From Pseudovibrio sp. JCM 19062 (GTDB lineage Bacteria > Pseudomonadota > Alphaproteobacteria > Rhizobiales > Stappiaceae), in assembly GCA_001310715.1 (NCBI GenBank), contig BAXV01000004.1, positions 77,296 through 141,295 of the forward strand: a stretch of 64,000 nucleotides of DNA, in the 5' to 3' direction. The position numbers and the translations under genes are program-made. The notes under the pieces are model-generated. The model was given only the letters and a program-made list of their open reading frames with translations, made no database searches and was not told where the DNA came from. Below are positions 43,087 to 54,117 of this stretch, in pieces (position 1 is the stretch's first letter; the number at the start of each line of letters is the position of its first letter).

Positions 43087-43136
43087 CGGTCCTCACAAAA
43101 ATATAGCGGCAATTGGGTCCGCATCAGTCTAGCCAA

Positions 43137-43918
43137 TCAAGCTGGCTGTGGCACCTTGGAAAACAGGCGCAGGAAATTGGCTGTGGTGGCGGTGGCCATC
43201 TCTTGTTCCGAGACGCCTAGTGCTTCGGCCAAAACCTTGTTGGTATGGCTACATACGCTGGTTCATTGCGTTTGCCGCGCCACGGTTGCGGTGCAAGATA
43301 AGGGGCATCTGTTTCAACAAGAAGGCGGTCCATTGGCAGTTCTGCTGCGATTTCGCGCAGTTCTGTCGAACGCTTGAAGGTCAGGATGCCGGAGAACGAC
43401 ACATAAAGACCCAGTTCAAGGCCCTTCATGGCGAGTTCCTTGCCTGAGGAGAAGCAATGAAGCAGTGCCGGAAAACTTCCGATGTTCATCTCTTCTTCCA
43501 ATATGCGCATCATATCTTCATCGGCATCACGGCTATGGATCACCAATGGCAGCTGGGTTTCACGTGCTGCTGTGATATGGGTGCGCAGGACCTTTTCCTG
43601 AACCTCGCGCGGGGCATGGTCGTAAAAGTAATCCAGACCAGCTTCGCCGATCGCCACGACTTTCGGGTGTTTTGCAAGCTCGATCAGCTCTTCAGATGTG
43701 ACGTCGGTTTCTTCACCAGCTTGATGCGGGTGAGTGCCAACGGAGCAGTATACGCTGTCATAGGCTTCAGCGATTTCTTTGATCTGCTGGAAACGGCGGA
43801 CACGGGTGCAGATGGTGACCATCAGCTTGACGCCAGCTTCGTGGGCGCGCTCGATGATCTGGTCGCGTTCTTCTGCGAAATCTGGGAAATCCAGATGGCA
43901 ATGACTATCAACTAACAT
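43137..43918 (-). CDS. tatD: TatD-family metal-dependent DNase, one frameshift
   Basis: Metal ligands in DSHCHLDF, GEAGLDYFY, VIHSRDADED and ETDAPYLAPQP. The frame changes near 43250 and the tail then reads TNKVLAEALGVSEQEMA. About 260 residues, normal. It starts at ATG 43918. TatD proteins cleave DNA 3'-5' and assist DNA repair or RNA decay. It is separated from metG by an FkbM-type gene. Confidence 0.93.
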
Positions 43919-44176
43919 GGTCACAGCAAAAGCGCCTCCAGCGCGATTCTGTCAATAGGCCTTGTCGGCCTCTTGTTTTATTTCTTGCGGAAATGCCAGT
44001 GCATCTCCATCAAACAGGATGGATTGCTTCAAACGAAAGCAAGGCAAACTACTGACGATGCGGATTTAATGCAAATGAAATTGTTTGCCCGATGCGTTGG
44101 TGCGGAAATTCCAGAGCATAAAACCCGAAGGCGTAGAGGAAGCTCAGAGCTTATCGGGTAACGGAAGGCAAAGGCA

Positions 44177-44912
44177 TCATAAAACAGCGTATATGTCGCC
44201 TGAATTGGCTTCATGGTCCATCTGAGTGATGAGTTGGCGGACTTGCTCTGCGGGCTGGTTTTGCTCGTAGAGCATACTGCAGCTTTCGCCGAGTGATACA
44301 TTGAATTTGTAGTCACCAATTGCCTGCAGATACCTGACGCAATCGAGCGCTATTTGTCGCTGGATCGTTGTGAACTCGAAAGACAGCGCCGGTATTTTTG
44401 TTTCAAGGCGAGAGAGAATAATCGCTTCGTATCCTTCCACATCAATTTTGACAAAGGTTGGTATGCCATATCGGCGGAGCAACCTTTCCAAGGTTATGGA
44501 CTGTACTTTTAGCGTGGTATCCCAAGTTTCCTGCTGCCAGTTCTGAGCGGAATTTGCAGCTTTAATGAACTCGTTTGATGCGGAAGAAACCGTCGGTTGG
44601 CAGAGTTTACATGCAATGTGACTGGTTCGTTGTTCGCTCCGCAGACTGCCTGAATCAGCGTGACAGCACTGTCTGCGCCGTGGATGAGCTGCAATGCACG
44701 GAAGGCAAGAGGGTGAGGCTCCAGAGCGACTACTCTTGCGCCCAGACGCCTGAATGATGAGACACGGTCTCCCACATGGGCACCGATATCAAATGCCAGA
44801 TCATTAGGCTGAGGAACTTGCCATAGAGCTGGTCTTTGGCGTTCGCCTGCACTTTGTCACCATGATAGAGGCGTAGCGAACGGAATATTCCCTGAAGGGC
44901 GGTTGATGGCAT
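44177..44912 (-). CDS. FkbM-family SAM-dependent methyltransferase, split
   Basis: Pieces include AFDIGAHVGDR (SAM-binding motif, after correcting a shift near 44780), RRLGARVVALEPHPLAFRAL and, after a shift near 44500, IPTFVKIDVEGYEAIIL. These are FkbM signatures. About 244 residues. It sits between tatD and metG, where many relatives have tatD directly after metG, and a terminator separates it from metG, so it looks like an insertion in a conserved order. The substrate, often a sugar hydroxyl in surface glycans, is unknown. Confidence 0.85.
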
Positions 44913-45043
44913 ACGCTCTCAGTCCTTACCTTGCACCTCAGAAACAATCGTGGATTGCTGGCAAGCTTAGTAAGCGCATATGTCTTTTTTTAAATTCGAT
45001 AAGAATGTCGAGCGAATTAGGCCTAATCTAACTGACCCTGTCA

Positions 45044-45072
45044 CAAAAAAAGGGAGGCTGTAGCGCCTCCCC
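45044..45072 (-). terminator. Rho-independent terminator of metG
   Basis: On the minus strand GGGAGGC pairs with GCCTCCC around a 6-base loop and is followed by a run of seven T with one further T after it. It begins 23 bases after the metG stop. Confidence 0.85.
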
Positions 45073-45094
45073 TTATGCCATCTTGCCTGATGTT

Positions 45095-46645
45095 TTATTC
45101 GGCTGTTTCCGGCTCAACGTAGCGTGGGAACACGCCTTGTGGTTTGGGCAGCTCGCGGCCGCCTTGCAGGCGACCTGCTTCACCCAGCTGAGCAAAGGTG
45201 CGTTCGTCTTCACCCAGCACCAGCAGATCAAGCAGCTTGGCTGCGGAGCCCGGCATGACTGGCTGAGCCAGAATACCGACCTGACGGATGATCTCTGCGG
45301 TGGTGTATAGCACGGTGGCCATGCGCTCTGGGTTTGTCTTCTTCAGCGCCCAAGGCTCTTGTGAAGCGAAGTAGCGGTTCGCTTCACCAACGGTTGACCA
45401 GACGCACGCCAGTGCGTGGTGGATTTCCTGCTTTGCCATGAAGCCACGGCATTTTTCCAGCATCTCGTCAGCTTGCTGCAGGATTGCCTTGTCTTCAGCG
45501 GTGAATTCACGGGAACCGGCAGTTTGCTTCGCAGTTCTTGAAGATCATGGAGAGCGAACGCTGAGCAAGGTTGCCGATGTCGTTGGCAAGGTCAGCGTTG
45601 ATGCGGTTCACCATTGCTTCGTGGTTGTAGTTACCATCCTGACCGAATGGAACTTCACGCAGGAAGAAGTAGCGAATTTGGTCCAGACCGTAGGTGTCTA
45701 CCAGATCACGTGGTGCGATCACGTTGCCCAGAGACTTGGACATTTTCTCACCGGAGTTGAACAGGAAGCCGTGGGCAAACACGCGCTCTGGCAGAGGCAC
45801 ACCGGCAGACATGAGGAATGCAGGCCAGTAGACCGCGTGGAAGCGGATGATGTCCTTACCGATGATATGAGCGTTGGCAGGCCAGAACTTTGCCATATCG
45901 CCGTCCGTATCCGGATAACCAAGTGCGGTGATGTAGTTGGTGAGCGCATCGACCCACACATACATGACGTGCTTTTCGTCACCTGGAACCGGAATGCCCC
46001 AATCAAAAGTGGTGCGCGAGATCGACAGGTCTTTCAGGCCGCCCTTTACGAAGCTCATGACTTCGTTGCGGCGTGCGTTTGGACCGATGAAGTCCGCGTT
46101 CTTCTCGTAAAGCTCGATCAGCTTGTCTTCGTAAGCCGAGAGACGGAAGAAGTAGCTTTCTTCTTCGACCCATTCAACAGGAGTACCCTGAGGGCCGTAG
46201 CGAACACCATCTTCGCGAACTTCGGTCTCGCCTTCCTGATAGTAGGCTTCGTCGCGTACGGAGTACCAACCGGCGTAGCTGTCTTTGTAGATGTCGCCTG
46301 CGTCAACCATTTTCTGCCAGATCGCCTGACAGGCTTATAGTGACGTTCTTCGTTGGTCTGAATGAAATCGTTGTTGGAGCAGCCCAGCATCTCTACCATT
46401 TGACGGAAGAGAGTGGAGTTTTTATCTGCAAGATCTGAAGGTGACATGCCTTCCTTGACGGCGGTCTGAAGCATTTTCTGACCATGTACGTCGGTACCGG
46501 TCAGGAAGTATACTTCACGGCCATCCAGTCTTTGGAAACGGGCCAGCACGTCAGTTGCAATTGCCTCGTACGCGTGACCGATATGCGGCTCACCATTTGG
46601 GTAGGAAATTGCTGTTGTAATATAGAAAGGCGATTTTTCTGTCAT
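45095..46645 (-). CDS. metG: Methionyl-tRNA synthetase, split
   Basis: HIGH motif is literal ([11 protein letters not shown]), the KMSKS motif is [10 protein letters not shown], and [10 protein letters not shown] and [14 protein letters not shown] are family segments. Frames change near 46335 and 45530. The tiled length of about 516 residues matches the shorter MetRS form lacking the C-terminal tRNA-binding domain. As the only metG seen and presumably essential, its frameshifts strongly suggest sequence errors. It charges tRNA-Met. Confidence 0.96.
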
Positions 46646-46724
46646 ATCCTAAGGTGATCTCTTGATCCGGGACCTAAATCTGGGAAGCTCATTGAGCGCG
46701 ATGCCCAAAGACAACAGTCTACCG

Positions 46725-47786
46725 TCAGCCAGAGTTTGCATTCCGCAGGTCAATGAGGAAAGACAATACAACTTGCTTCCGGTCGAGGTTTAAAGCATCT
46801 GCAATTGAGGCAGTGCGGCCCACCTTTTCCCACAAGTCTGCCCACCTGACAAGCGCATCTGGACTGGAGCTTGCATCTTTACGCAATTGATTGCTCAAGA
46901 ATGCGCGCGCAAGCTCCAAAAACGTGTTCCATGCATCCTCAGCACCACGGGCCGAAACCTTGTCTGCAAAGCTGTAGGCGCGGATCATGTCCAGATTGGC
47001 AATGGCCTCAACCAGCGCCGTGAACTCCTGTGCAATGTCCAGCGCTCCGCCGTTTGCAGCCAATAGTGCCTGCCGCAGGCTGCCGTCTGCAAGTGTATGC
47101 AGGCGGCGGTGTTGCCAGAGGGCCTGCACCCCATCTCCGACAAAGCCTGATCAATCATCGGCTCTTCGAGCTTACGCATAGTGAGCTTGCGGCATCTGGA
47201 GCGGATTGTCGGTAAAAGACGTCCGGGATTGTGGGAGAGCAGGATAAACAGGGATTGTTTTGGTGGTTCTTCGAGGATTTTTAAGAGAGCATTGGCCGCA
47301 GACTGATTCATATCATCTGCGGAATCAACGATACAGATACGCCAGTTGCCGCCTGCTGCTGTTGATCCAAAAAAAGCCTGTTGTTTTTCGCACTTCGTCC
47401 ACTGGAAGGTCGCGCTTGAAGCGCTTTGTCTTCAGGTCCCAAGGACGGCGCAGGTGCAAAAGATCCGCATGAGATCCTGCGGCAAGCATTCTGGCACTAT
47501 GGCTTTCTGGTGGCACATAGAGGCTGTTTGCGGCCATTACTGGGGTTGAGAAACGGTCTGGATGCTCAAGGATAAAACGGGCGAAACGAAAGGCAAGTGT
47601 GGCTTTACCAATGCCTTTGGGACCTCCCAAGATCCATGCATGGTGAAGCCGCTGTGACCTGTAGGCATCCAGCAGTTCTGTTTCGGCAACTTCGTGACCG
47701 TAAAGCCGGGACTGTTCGCGTGGCAGCGGCAGGCCCTCAACCTCGTCAAACTCAGGGGCGTCTTCAATTATGGGAGCCTTTGCCAT
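46725..47786 (-). CDS. holB: DNA polymerase III delta-prime subunit, split
   Basis: The clamp-loader fold is seen in HHAWILGGPKGIGKATLAFRF, a Walker A-like motif, in DSADDMNQSAANALLKILEEPP and in LSHNPGRLLPTIRSRCR with the SRC motif. Frames change near 47330 and 47115. The start is ATG 47786, two bases after the tmk stop. The length of about 350 residues fits alphaproteobacterial HolB. It is part of the clamp loader. Confidence 0.93.
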
Positions 47787-47788
47787 AC

Positions 47789-48472
47789 TCACCCTTCCCT
47801 GTCAGCTTGCAGTTTGATGGCTTCTTGCTCAATATCTTCGGCAAAGCGGTGTTGCACGGCCTGCCAGATGTCTTCTGTTACCTTATCCTGAGATTGGTCA
47901 CCGTCAATGACCACAATGCGTTCTGGTTCGTTACGGGCCATTTCAAGGAACAACTGTTGCCTGCGTCGGTGTGTTTCCAGAGTGTCGGTTTCAAAGCGAT
48001 CAGGACCGTCGAACTCGACTGGTGCGGCTCGTTTTGAGACACGCGCCAAGCCAACTTCAGGTGTTACATTGATCAGCAAGGTCATATTCGGATTATGACC
48101 TGCGATTGCGACTTGTTGCAAGGCTTCAACGGTCTGCGGTGGCACGCCGGATTCACCCTGATAAACGCGGGAGGAGTCAGCAAAGCGGTCACAGAGCACC
48201 CATTTGCCGTCATCCAGAGCCGGTTTTATGAGTGTGTCGATGTGGTCGGCGCGCGCAGCGGCAAAAAGCACAGCTTCAGCCGTGACACCGTAGGCTTTGG
48301 CTGCTCCTGATAGAAGGACTTCGCGGACAAGCTCTGCACCTTTTGAGCCTCCTGGCTCGCGGGTCGTGACAGCCTCAATGCCTTTCGAGGCAAGCTTGTC
48401 ACGCAAGCGCAGAATCTGTGTAGACTTACCGGCGCCTTCGCCACCTTCGAAACTTATAAAGATACCCGACAA
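47789..48472 (-). CDS. tmk: Thymidylate kinase
   Basis: Intact, 227 residues. P-loop FEGGEGAGKST, DRFADSSRVYQG (DRY-type motif) and TREPGGSKGAE are diagnostic. It phosphorylates dTMP to dTDP. It lies in the tmk-holB-metG order common in alphaproteobacteria. Confidence 0.97.
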   Translation of the reverse strand: MSGIFISFEGGEGAGKSTQILRLRDKLASKGIEAVTTREPGGSKGAELVREVLLSGAAKAYGVTAEAVLFAAARADHIDTLIKPALDDGKWVLCDRFADSSRVYQGESGVPPQTVEALQQVAIAGHNPNMTLLINVTPEVGLARVSKRAAPVEFDGPDRFETDTLETHRRRQQLFLEMARNEPERIVVIDGDQSQDKVTEDIWQAVQHRFAEDIEQEAIKLQADREG

Positions 48473-48526
48473 CGTCGATCAGGCCTCCAAGACCTTCGGA
48501 ATTCAATAGTACTGAAGCCCAGTTAT

Positions 48527-49747
48527 TTAGAACAATTGGTAGAAGAACTCGCCAAGCGCGTCCCAAGCACGGCCTTGCAGGTCTCCGATGGTTACATCTT
48601 CTCCTGTAACCAGTGTTGCCCGATAAATCACGTCATTTTTAGAAAGAACTTGCAGTTCTCCAACTTCCATTCCCTCTTTGACAGGTGCCTGGATCGGCCC
48701 ATTGTAAACAACACGCAGCTTATATTTGTCTTTCTCATTGGGATTGATAAGAGCTGCGACTGCATCTCTTGTTTTCAACGAGACGGTTGTCTTCTTGCCG
48801 CCATAGACTTGAGCATCGCTGACCAAATCCCCTTTGCTATACAATTGCTCGAGTTTGAGTCCCGAGAAAGATGGCAGCAGCAGGTTTTCAGGTCCTTGAT
48901 GCGGTCCTCAACCGTTGGTGAGGCTGCGATGGCTGCCAAATAGCGTCGGCCGTTGTTGTCGAGCGTGCCCAGTGCAGCAAAGCCCTCTCTTTCGGAAAAG
49001 CCAGCGCCAAATCCATCCAGCCCCTCAATTTCCCGGATCAGCGGGTTCTTGTTGCGCTGCGTGATTTTGTTCCATGTAAAGCGATCCGTGGCGAACACTG
49101 AGTGGAGTTCTGGTTCATGCTCAAGAACATAGGCCGCGAGGATCGTCAGGTCCTCGAGCGTTGTTTTGTGGTTTTCGTCTGGAAAGCCGGTCGGATTGGT
49201 GAAGTTGGAATTTTTCATGCCAATGGTTTTGGCAAGCTTGTTCATTTCATCGGCGAAGTTTTCTTCGCTGCCTGCAAGCCCTTCAGCAAGGATAATGGCA
49301 GCGTCATTCGCACTTTGCACGATTAGGCCATACATCAGGTCATTTACCGAGATGGAGGAGCCCAAACGCGCAAAACATAGTGGTAACACGCGCAGGTGCA
49401 CCTCCTGTACGCCATGCGTGTTCGCTTACCTCAAACATGGTTTGCGGTGTTATGTCTCCGGCATGGATTGCCTGCTGCACGGTGACTGCAGTCATCAATT
49501 TGGTCAGGTTTGCAGGGGCAAGAAGTGCTCGTGAGTTCTTCGAGAACACCATGTTTTTGCTGGAAAAATCATAGAGTGTCGCAGCTTTGGCTTTTATCTC
49601 CACTGCCATGGCGGCAGGAGATGACGCCAGCATGGCGCACAGTGTCAGCGCTGCAATGGCTGAAGGTCTCCAGCTTTTGAAAGAAAGCCGGCGATCAGTG
49701 TTGTTTTGAGTTTTATGCTGCCTGCACTTCTTCGACCCAACCTGCAC
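48527..49747 (-). CDS. DacA-like penicillin-binding protein with altered active-site motifs, split
   Basis: The protein has a signal peptide (LASSPAAMAVEIKA), a serine beta-lactamase/PBP5 fold and a C-terminal beta-rich PBP5 domain (RVVYNGPIQAPVKEGMEVG). Frames change near 49370 and 48880. The usual SxxK motif is NLTK: the catalytic serine codon is AAC. The usual KTG is GAG in LDGFGAGFSE. SxN is kept as SAN. Both changes are substitutions in regions without an indel. It is therefore probably not an active D,D-carboxypeptidase, though the fold is clear. It is the gene before tmk, as in many relatives. A substitution error for Ser cannot be excluded, but KTG differs at several bases. Confidence 0.85.
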
Positions 49748-49857
49748 GCCTGCGTCTCCCTAATTGTTTATAGTGAGGCTTATGCTACGCCTCATCTCTT
49801 AAAACAAACACTAACGCAGGTCAGCAGACTGGGTAAAGCCGCTTGAAACTAAATGGC

Positions 49858-50988
49858 TTAGTGATTTTGACCAACACGAGATAGCAGTAAGTCTTTTAGT
49901 CCAGTTCCACCGGAAACTGCCTCGAATGCTTCATAAGCATTGTTTAGTCGTTGCTGTGAGACATAGGATGAAATCGCGTTGCCTGTCTGGAATGCTGGCG
50001 CATTGCTGCTCGACGGGGTTTTGTAAACACCCGTGCTTGGCGGTGGTAGGAGTGAGCTGCCAAACGTTGATGACACGGGTTGCACCGCAATTGCAGGATC
50101 AGGCGTATTTTGGTTTGCGCTTATCGCCAACGCGTTGTTTATGCGATTTTTGAAGTTGCCGATGGAAGCAACTTGCGTTGTGCTCATGCTACGCTCGTAG
50201 ATAACTGCCGGATCGATCTGGTTTGTGTTGAATGCCAGAACACTTTGCGCCGCAAGGGTTGGTGTATCGTACGGTCTGCTTCGTGGTGTAGGCGCTGGAC
50301 CAGAAATGCGGTTTACAGGATTTGCAAATGCAAACATCGAGCGCGGTGCGAAGCCGCCACCGTTGCCAGAGTAAGAGGCAAGCAGTGTCTTTTCATCCTT
50401 GCCATGCAATGGTGCGCGGCCAATATATTCAACACGCACTTTTGCAACACCGCTGGATTTGGTACCAAGCATGCCTGCTACACGTTCTGACAAGTCGATG
50501 ACGCGGTTGTCGTGGAACGGCCCACGGTCATTTACGCGCACGACCATGGAACGGCCATTTTGCAGGTTCGTCACCTTCGCATAACTCGGTAGTGGCATCG
50601 TCGGGTGTGCGGCAGTCAATGCGTTACGGTCGAATACTTCGCCGTTTGCGGTTTTGCGTCCATGGAAGGTCGGGCCGTACCAAGAGGCTTTGCCGGTCTT
50701 CTTGTAGTTCTCATCCTTTTTAGGGTAGTACCATTTACCGGCAACCTTATAAGGTTTACCGACAACGTAACGCCCTCCCCCTTTGGGGACAGGCTTGGCA
50801 CCTTTCACCACACGCGGGCTTGCAGCGACGCCGTATTTCTTTTCACTGAACTTCACTTTATCTGTACCGCCACCGCAAGCTGCGATGCCAGCACACAAGG
50901 CAACCACAGATATGCTGGTCGCTACGCGTTTGATCGTTTGGGGAGCTGGTGTTTTCACCGAATAGCCCCAATTCAGTAAAGAAGTCAT
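49858..50988 (-). CDS. rlpA: RlpA-family septal ring lytic transglycosylase, lipoprotein
   Basis: Intact from ATG 50988, about 376 residues. A hydrophobic signal ends in a lipobox (LCAGIAAC). The double-psi beta-barrel domain spans TGKASWYGPTFHGRKTANGE, LTAAHPTMPLPSYAKV, NGRSMVVRVNDRGPF and RVIDLSERVAG. The long C-terminal region is Ser/Pro/Ala-rich and probably disordered, and no SPOR domain was recognised. It cleaves denuded glycan strands at the septum. The frame stays open upstream to 51288 but that part is promoter-like. Confidence 0.93.
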   Translation of the reverse strand: MTSLLNWGYSVKTPAPQTIKRVATSISVVALCAGIAACGGGTDKVKFSEKKYGVAASPRVVKGAKPVPKGGGRYVVGKPYKVAGKWYYPKKDENYKKTGKASWYGPTFHGRKTANGEVFDRNALTAAHPTMPLPSYAKVTNLQNGRSMVVRVNDRGPFHDNRVIDLSERVAGMLGTKSSGVAKVRVEYIGRAPLHGKDEKTLLASYSGNGGGFAPRSMFAFANPVNRISGPAPTPRSRPYDTPTLAAQSVLAFNTNQIDPAVIYERSMSTTQVASIGNFKNRINNALAISANQNTPDPAIAVQPVSSTFGSSLLPPPSTGVYKTPSSSNAPAFQTGNAISSYVSQQRLNNAYEAFEAVSGGTGLKDLLLSRVGQNH

Positions 50989-51294
50989 ACCGTTGTTACT
51001 CACTACATGTTCGGCACGGACGGATTTCAGAATGATCGAACAAAAATACCCGAGTTCATTACAAACTGAACCAATATTAAAAAGATAGCCGATAAACCTT
51101 AACTGAATCCAATCAAAATGTCTCCACAAGAAACCGAGATTCTTAAGAGAGCCGATTTCCTTAGGGGAAAAGGCGATTTTGTCGGGAGCTTTTGATTTTG
51201 CAGCGGAAAAAATAAATTCATGCTGTGGAACAAGTTTCTCGCCCGCTTGACTTTGCACTCCGCATGAACCAAATAGAGCCCACACCACACAGCC

Positions 51295-51384
51295 GGAGAG
51301 GTGGCAGAGTGGTTGAATGCACTGGTCTTGAAAACCAGCGGGCGTGGAAACGTCTCGTGGGTTCGAATCCCACCCTCTCCGCCA
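51295..51384 (+). tRNA. tRNA-Ser(UGA)
   Basis: Acceptor arms GGAGAGG and CCTCTCC pair fully. The D-arm, anticodon stem CTGGT/ACCAG with loop CTTGAAA (anticodon TGA), a long variable arm typical of serine tRNA, T-arm GGGTTCGAATCCC and encoded CCA are all visible. Total 90 bases. The inferred amino acid is serine, codon UCA. Confidence 0.97.
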
Positions 51385-51414
51385 TCTATCTTATTGATAG
51401 ATAAGACAAAAGAG

Positions 51415-51438
51415 CCCACCTTCATGGTGGGTTTTTTT
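51415..51438 (+). terminator. Terminator after tRNA-Ser
   Basis: CCCACC, loop TTCAT, GGTGGG, then seven T. A second short inverted repeat TCTATC-TTATT-GATAGA immediately follows the tRNA (51385-51401) and may be a processing signal. Confidence 0.85.
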
Positions 51439-51620
51439 GTTGTCTGGTTGGGAACAAAAGCTGTTCGAAATCTGGTGGAAGTCCTAGAAAACCGCCAACA
51501 GTCCCGGAAAAATGTAGCGCGCATTTTCCAAATGGAAACTGCGCAAGTTAGCGTTCTCACCCTTCGAATGGACCTACCAGCGATACGTCATCTTCGGTCT
51601 GCGGGACTTTATCAGCGTCT

Positions 51621-52513
51621 CTAAGATCTAAAGGCATCGAAGATTAGTCCTCTTAGCCAACGATGGCCAGGGTCGGCGTCCATGCGCGGGTGCCAGATTT
51701 GGGAGACTGTGACTTCAGGCGTGCTGACTGGTAACTCGAACATTTCTGTTTGAGCCGCCAACCCTGCACGGCAGTAGGAGCGAGGTATAAGGCCAATCAG
51801 ATCAGATTCTGCTGCCACCGCAATCACGGATGGGAAACTAGGCACCACCACATTCACATTGCGTGAGAGACCAAGCCTTGCGAGCGCGTCGTCGATGGGG
51901 CCGGTAAAACTTCCCCGTCTGGAGGCCACAACATGTGGCCAGGCAACGTAGTCATCTACACTGACCGGCGTTTTCATCAGCAGTGGGTGCCCAGAATGCA
52001 CAATGCCAACAAAAGAGTCCCGATAAAGGGTCTGGGCGCGCAGCTCGGCACCATCACCGGAAATGACACCAATCTCCAGATCCACAGTTGCATTTCTCAG
52101 TGATTGAATTTCTCTCTCCGGCTTTGCAGCAAAGCGCAGTCTGATGCCTGGAGCTGCTTCCATGACCATGGTGCTCAAACGGGCGGCATGCATAAAGACA
52201 AAAGCTGCATTTGCGCGAATGGTGAAATCTCTTTGGAGTTCGTGAATGTCGAGTTCTGGTGGTGTGCTGAGCACCTTTTGCGCTGCCCCTACGAGTGCGT
52301 GAACCTCATCGGCAATTTCCAGAGCGTGGGGTGTCGGCACCATGCTCGTCCGGCGGGAACAAGAAGTGCATCCCCTGTGGCCGAGCGCAGGCGCGATAAC
52401 GTACGGCTCATGGCAGAGGTGCTCAAGCCAAGTTCGCGGGCGGCGGTCGTTACACTGCGTTCGTGAAGCAATACATCCAATGCAATGAGAAGGTTAAGGT
52501 CTAACTTAGGCAT
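51621..52513 (-). CDS. LysR-family regulator divergent from an MFS exporter, one frameshift
   Basis: The N-terminal helix-turn-helix reads DLNLLIALDVLLHERSVTTAARELGLST. The frame changes near 52330, then the effector domain continues (EIQSLRNATVDLEIGVIS, LIGLIPRSYCRAGLA). About 297 residues, normal. It starts 118 bases from the divergent MFS gene, so it probably regulates that exporter. Confidence 0.89.
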
Positions 52514-52631
52514 GGTGCAAATTATCAATGCAAGGCGTTTGATGCAACTCTATATTTACTTCATTGCGTCTGGCGCACTGTATCTGTCGCTGTTATTGTC
52601 TGACTAAAAGAAATGACTAAGGTTTGCGTTA

Positions 52632-54004
52632 ATGTCCGCTGTTACCACTTCTCAATCTCATCATGATGGCCTCCCCGCGCCACAGCGCTACATGGCACTT
52701 GCAGTCCTGTTCGTTTCGCTCGTTCTTGTGGTTCTTGACGGGGCAATTGCAAACGTTGCATTGCCCTCGATTGCAGCCTCCTTCAACGCCAGCCAAGTGA
52801 CACTGTCTGGGTGGTTTCAAGTTACCAACTTGCTGTGCTTGTTGCTCTTTTGCCCTGTGGTGCGCTTGGCGAAATCATTGGCCCGCGGCGTGTGTTTCTG
52901 GCGGGTGTTGCCGCATTCACCATCAGCTCGGCTATCTGTGCCTTTGCGGGAAGTCTGTCAGTTCTGATTTTGGCACGCTTTATTCAGGGGCTCGGCGGAG
53001 GTGCGATCATGGCTCTTATTGCCATGAACCTGCGTTTTGCCGTGCCGCATCGGATGCTAGGGACAGTAATCGGCTTCAATGCAATGGTTATTGCTATTTC
53101 TTCTGCGGCAGGTCCAGGCATTGCTGGAGCAATTTTGGCGGTGGCGCACTGGCCGTGGCTTTTTGCCGTCAACGTGCCAATCGGTATCATCATCTTGCTG
53201 AGTGGTGGGCTTTTGAGCAAAGTGGGAGGGCTTACACGGCGCTTGAGCAAATCGGTACTTCTGGCCAATGCCCTGATGTTCGTTTTATTCTTTACGGGTG
53301 CAGATCAAATGACCAGTGCTCCGATATTTGGTGCCTTTCTGATAGCGGCCTCAATCCTTTGCCTTCTGGCAGTATTGTATATGGAGCGTGGCGCCACTTC
53401 ACCAATTGTTCCAACGGATCTTCTTGCCGCCCCTGCGTTTCGTTCGGCTGCGATCACTTCTGTTTTATGTTTTGCCAGCCAAACACTTAGTTTCGTTGCT
53501 CTTCCGTTTTACCTGCACCACAACTTAGACATGAGCCCGATCCAGATTGGGCTTTTTATGATGCCGTGGCCTATAACTGTGGCGGTGGTCGCGCCAATTG
53601 CAGCGCAACTGGCAAAGCGCATCAAGGTTGCATGGCTTTGCGCTGTTGGTGCAGCCTTTCTTGCCGTTGGCTTGTTCATCATTGACGTGTTTCCAACAGA
53701 CTCTGCTGCGACGGCCTTTTTGGTTGGAACAGTGCTGGCTGGGATCGGTTTTGGTCTGTTTCAAACCCCGAACAATCAGGTTCTATTGCTTTCAGTACCA
53801 AAGGTGCGCAGTGGGGCAGCAGGTGCTGCGCAAGGTACGGCGCGACTTATGGGGCAAACCATTGGCTCAATCTCCATGTCACTCATTTTTGCAAGTGTTT
53901 CTCTCTCAAATGCATCCACTGTCGCGCTTGGCGTTGCCAGCTTATCAGCACTGCTGGCTAGTTTCGTCAGCTTGAGCCGTGTACGCCAAGAGGTTGTTGT
54001 GTAG
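52632..54004 (+). CDS. DHA2-type MFS drug exporter (14-TM), one frameshift
   Basis: The signature LVVLDGAIANVALPSIA (motif of the DHA2 family) is followed by GPRRVFLAGVAAFT and GLGGGAIMALI, and many hydrophobic segments. The frame changes near 52810-52820 at TLSWVVSSYQLAV. About 457 residues, normal. It is an inner-membrane proton antiporter for drugs or other small molecules. Confidence 0.91.
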
Positions 54005-54065
54005 GCCTGTTTCTCAATCGGGCCGCGATGGCTTAACCCATCCTCATCTGTCTTGTTGATACAAA

Positions 54066-54105
54066 AAGAGCTGCAATCGTGAGATCGCAGCTCTTCGTTT
54101 TTTTT
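54066..54105. terminator. Bidirectional terminator between MFS exporter and speB
   Basis: AAGAGCTGC (54066-54074) and GCAGCTCTT (54087-54095) form a 9-base stem, followed on the plus strand by CG and eight T, and preceded by an A-run that serves the minus-strand genes. Confidence 0.85.
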
Positions 54106-54117
54106 AGAAATTAGCTT

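Noticed and set aside
50989..51288. 100-codon N-terminal extension of rlpA
   Set aside because: The lipoprotein signal begins at the ATG at 50988. The extension has no family similarity and would put the signal peptide internal.
51301..51624. Plus-strand 107-codon open frame beginning within tRNA-Ser
   Set aside because: Its first third is the translated tRNA gene itself, a well-known artefact. The rest crosses a terminator and shows no recognisable protein features.
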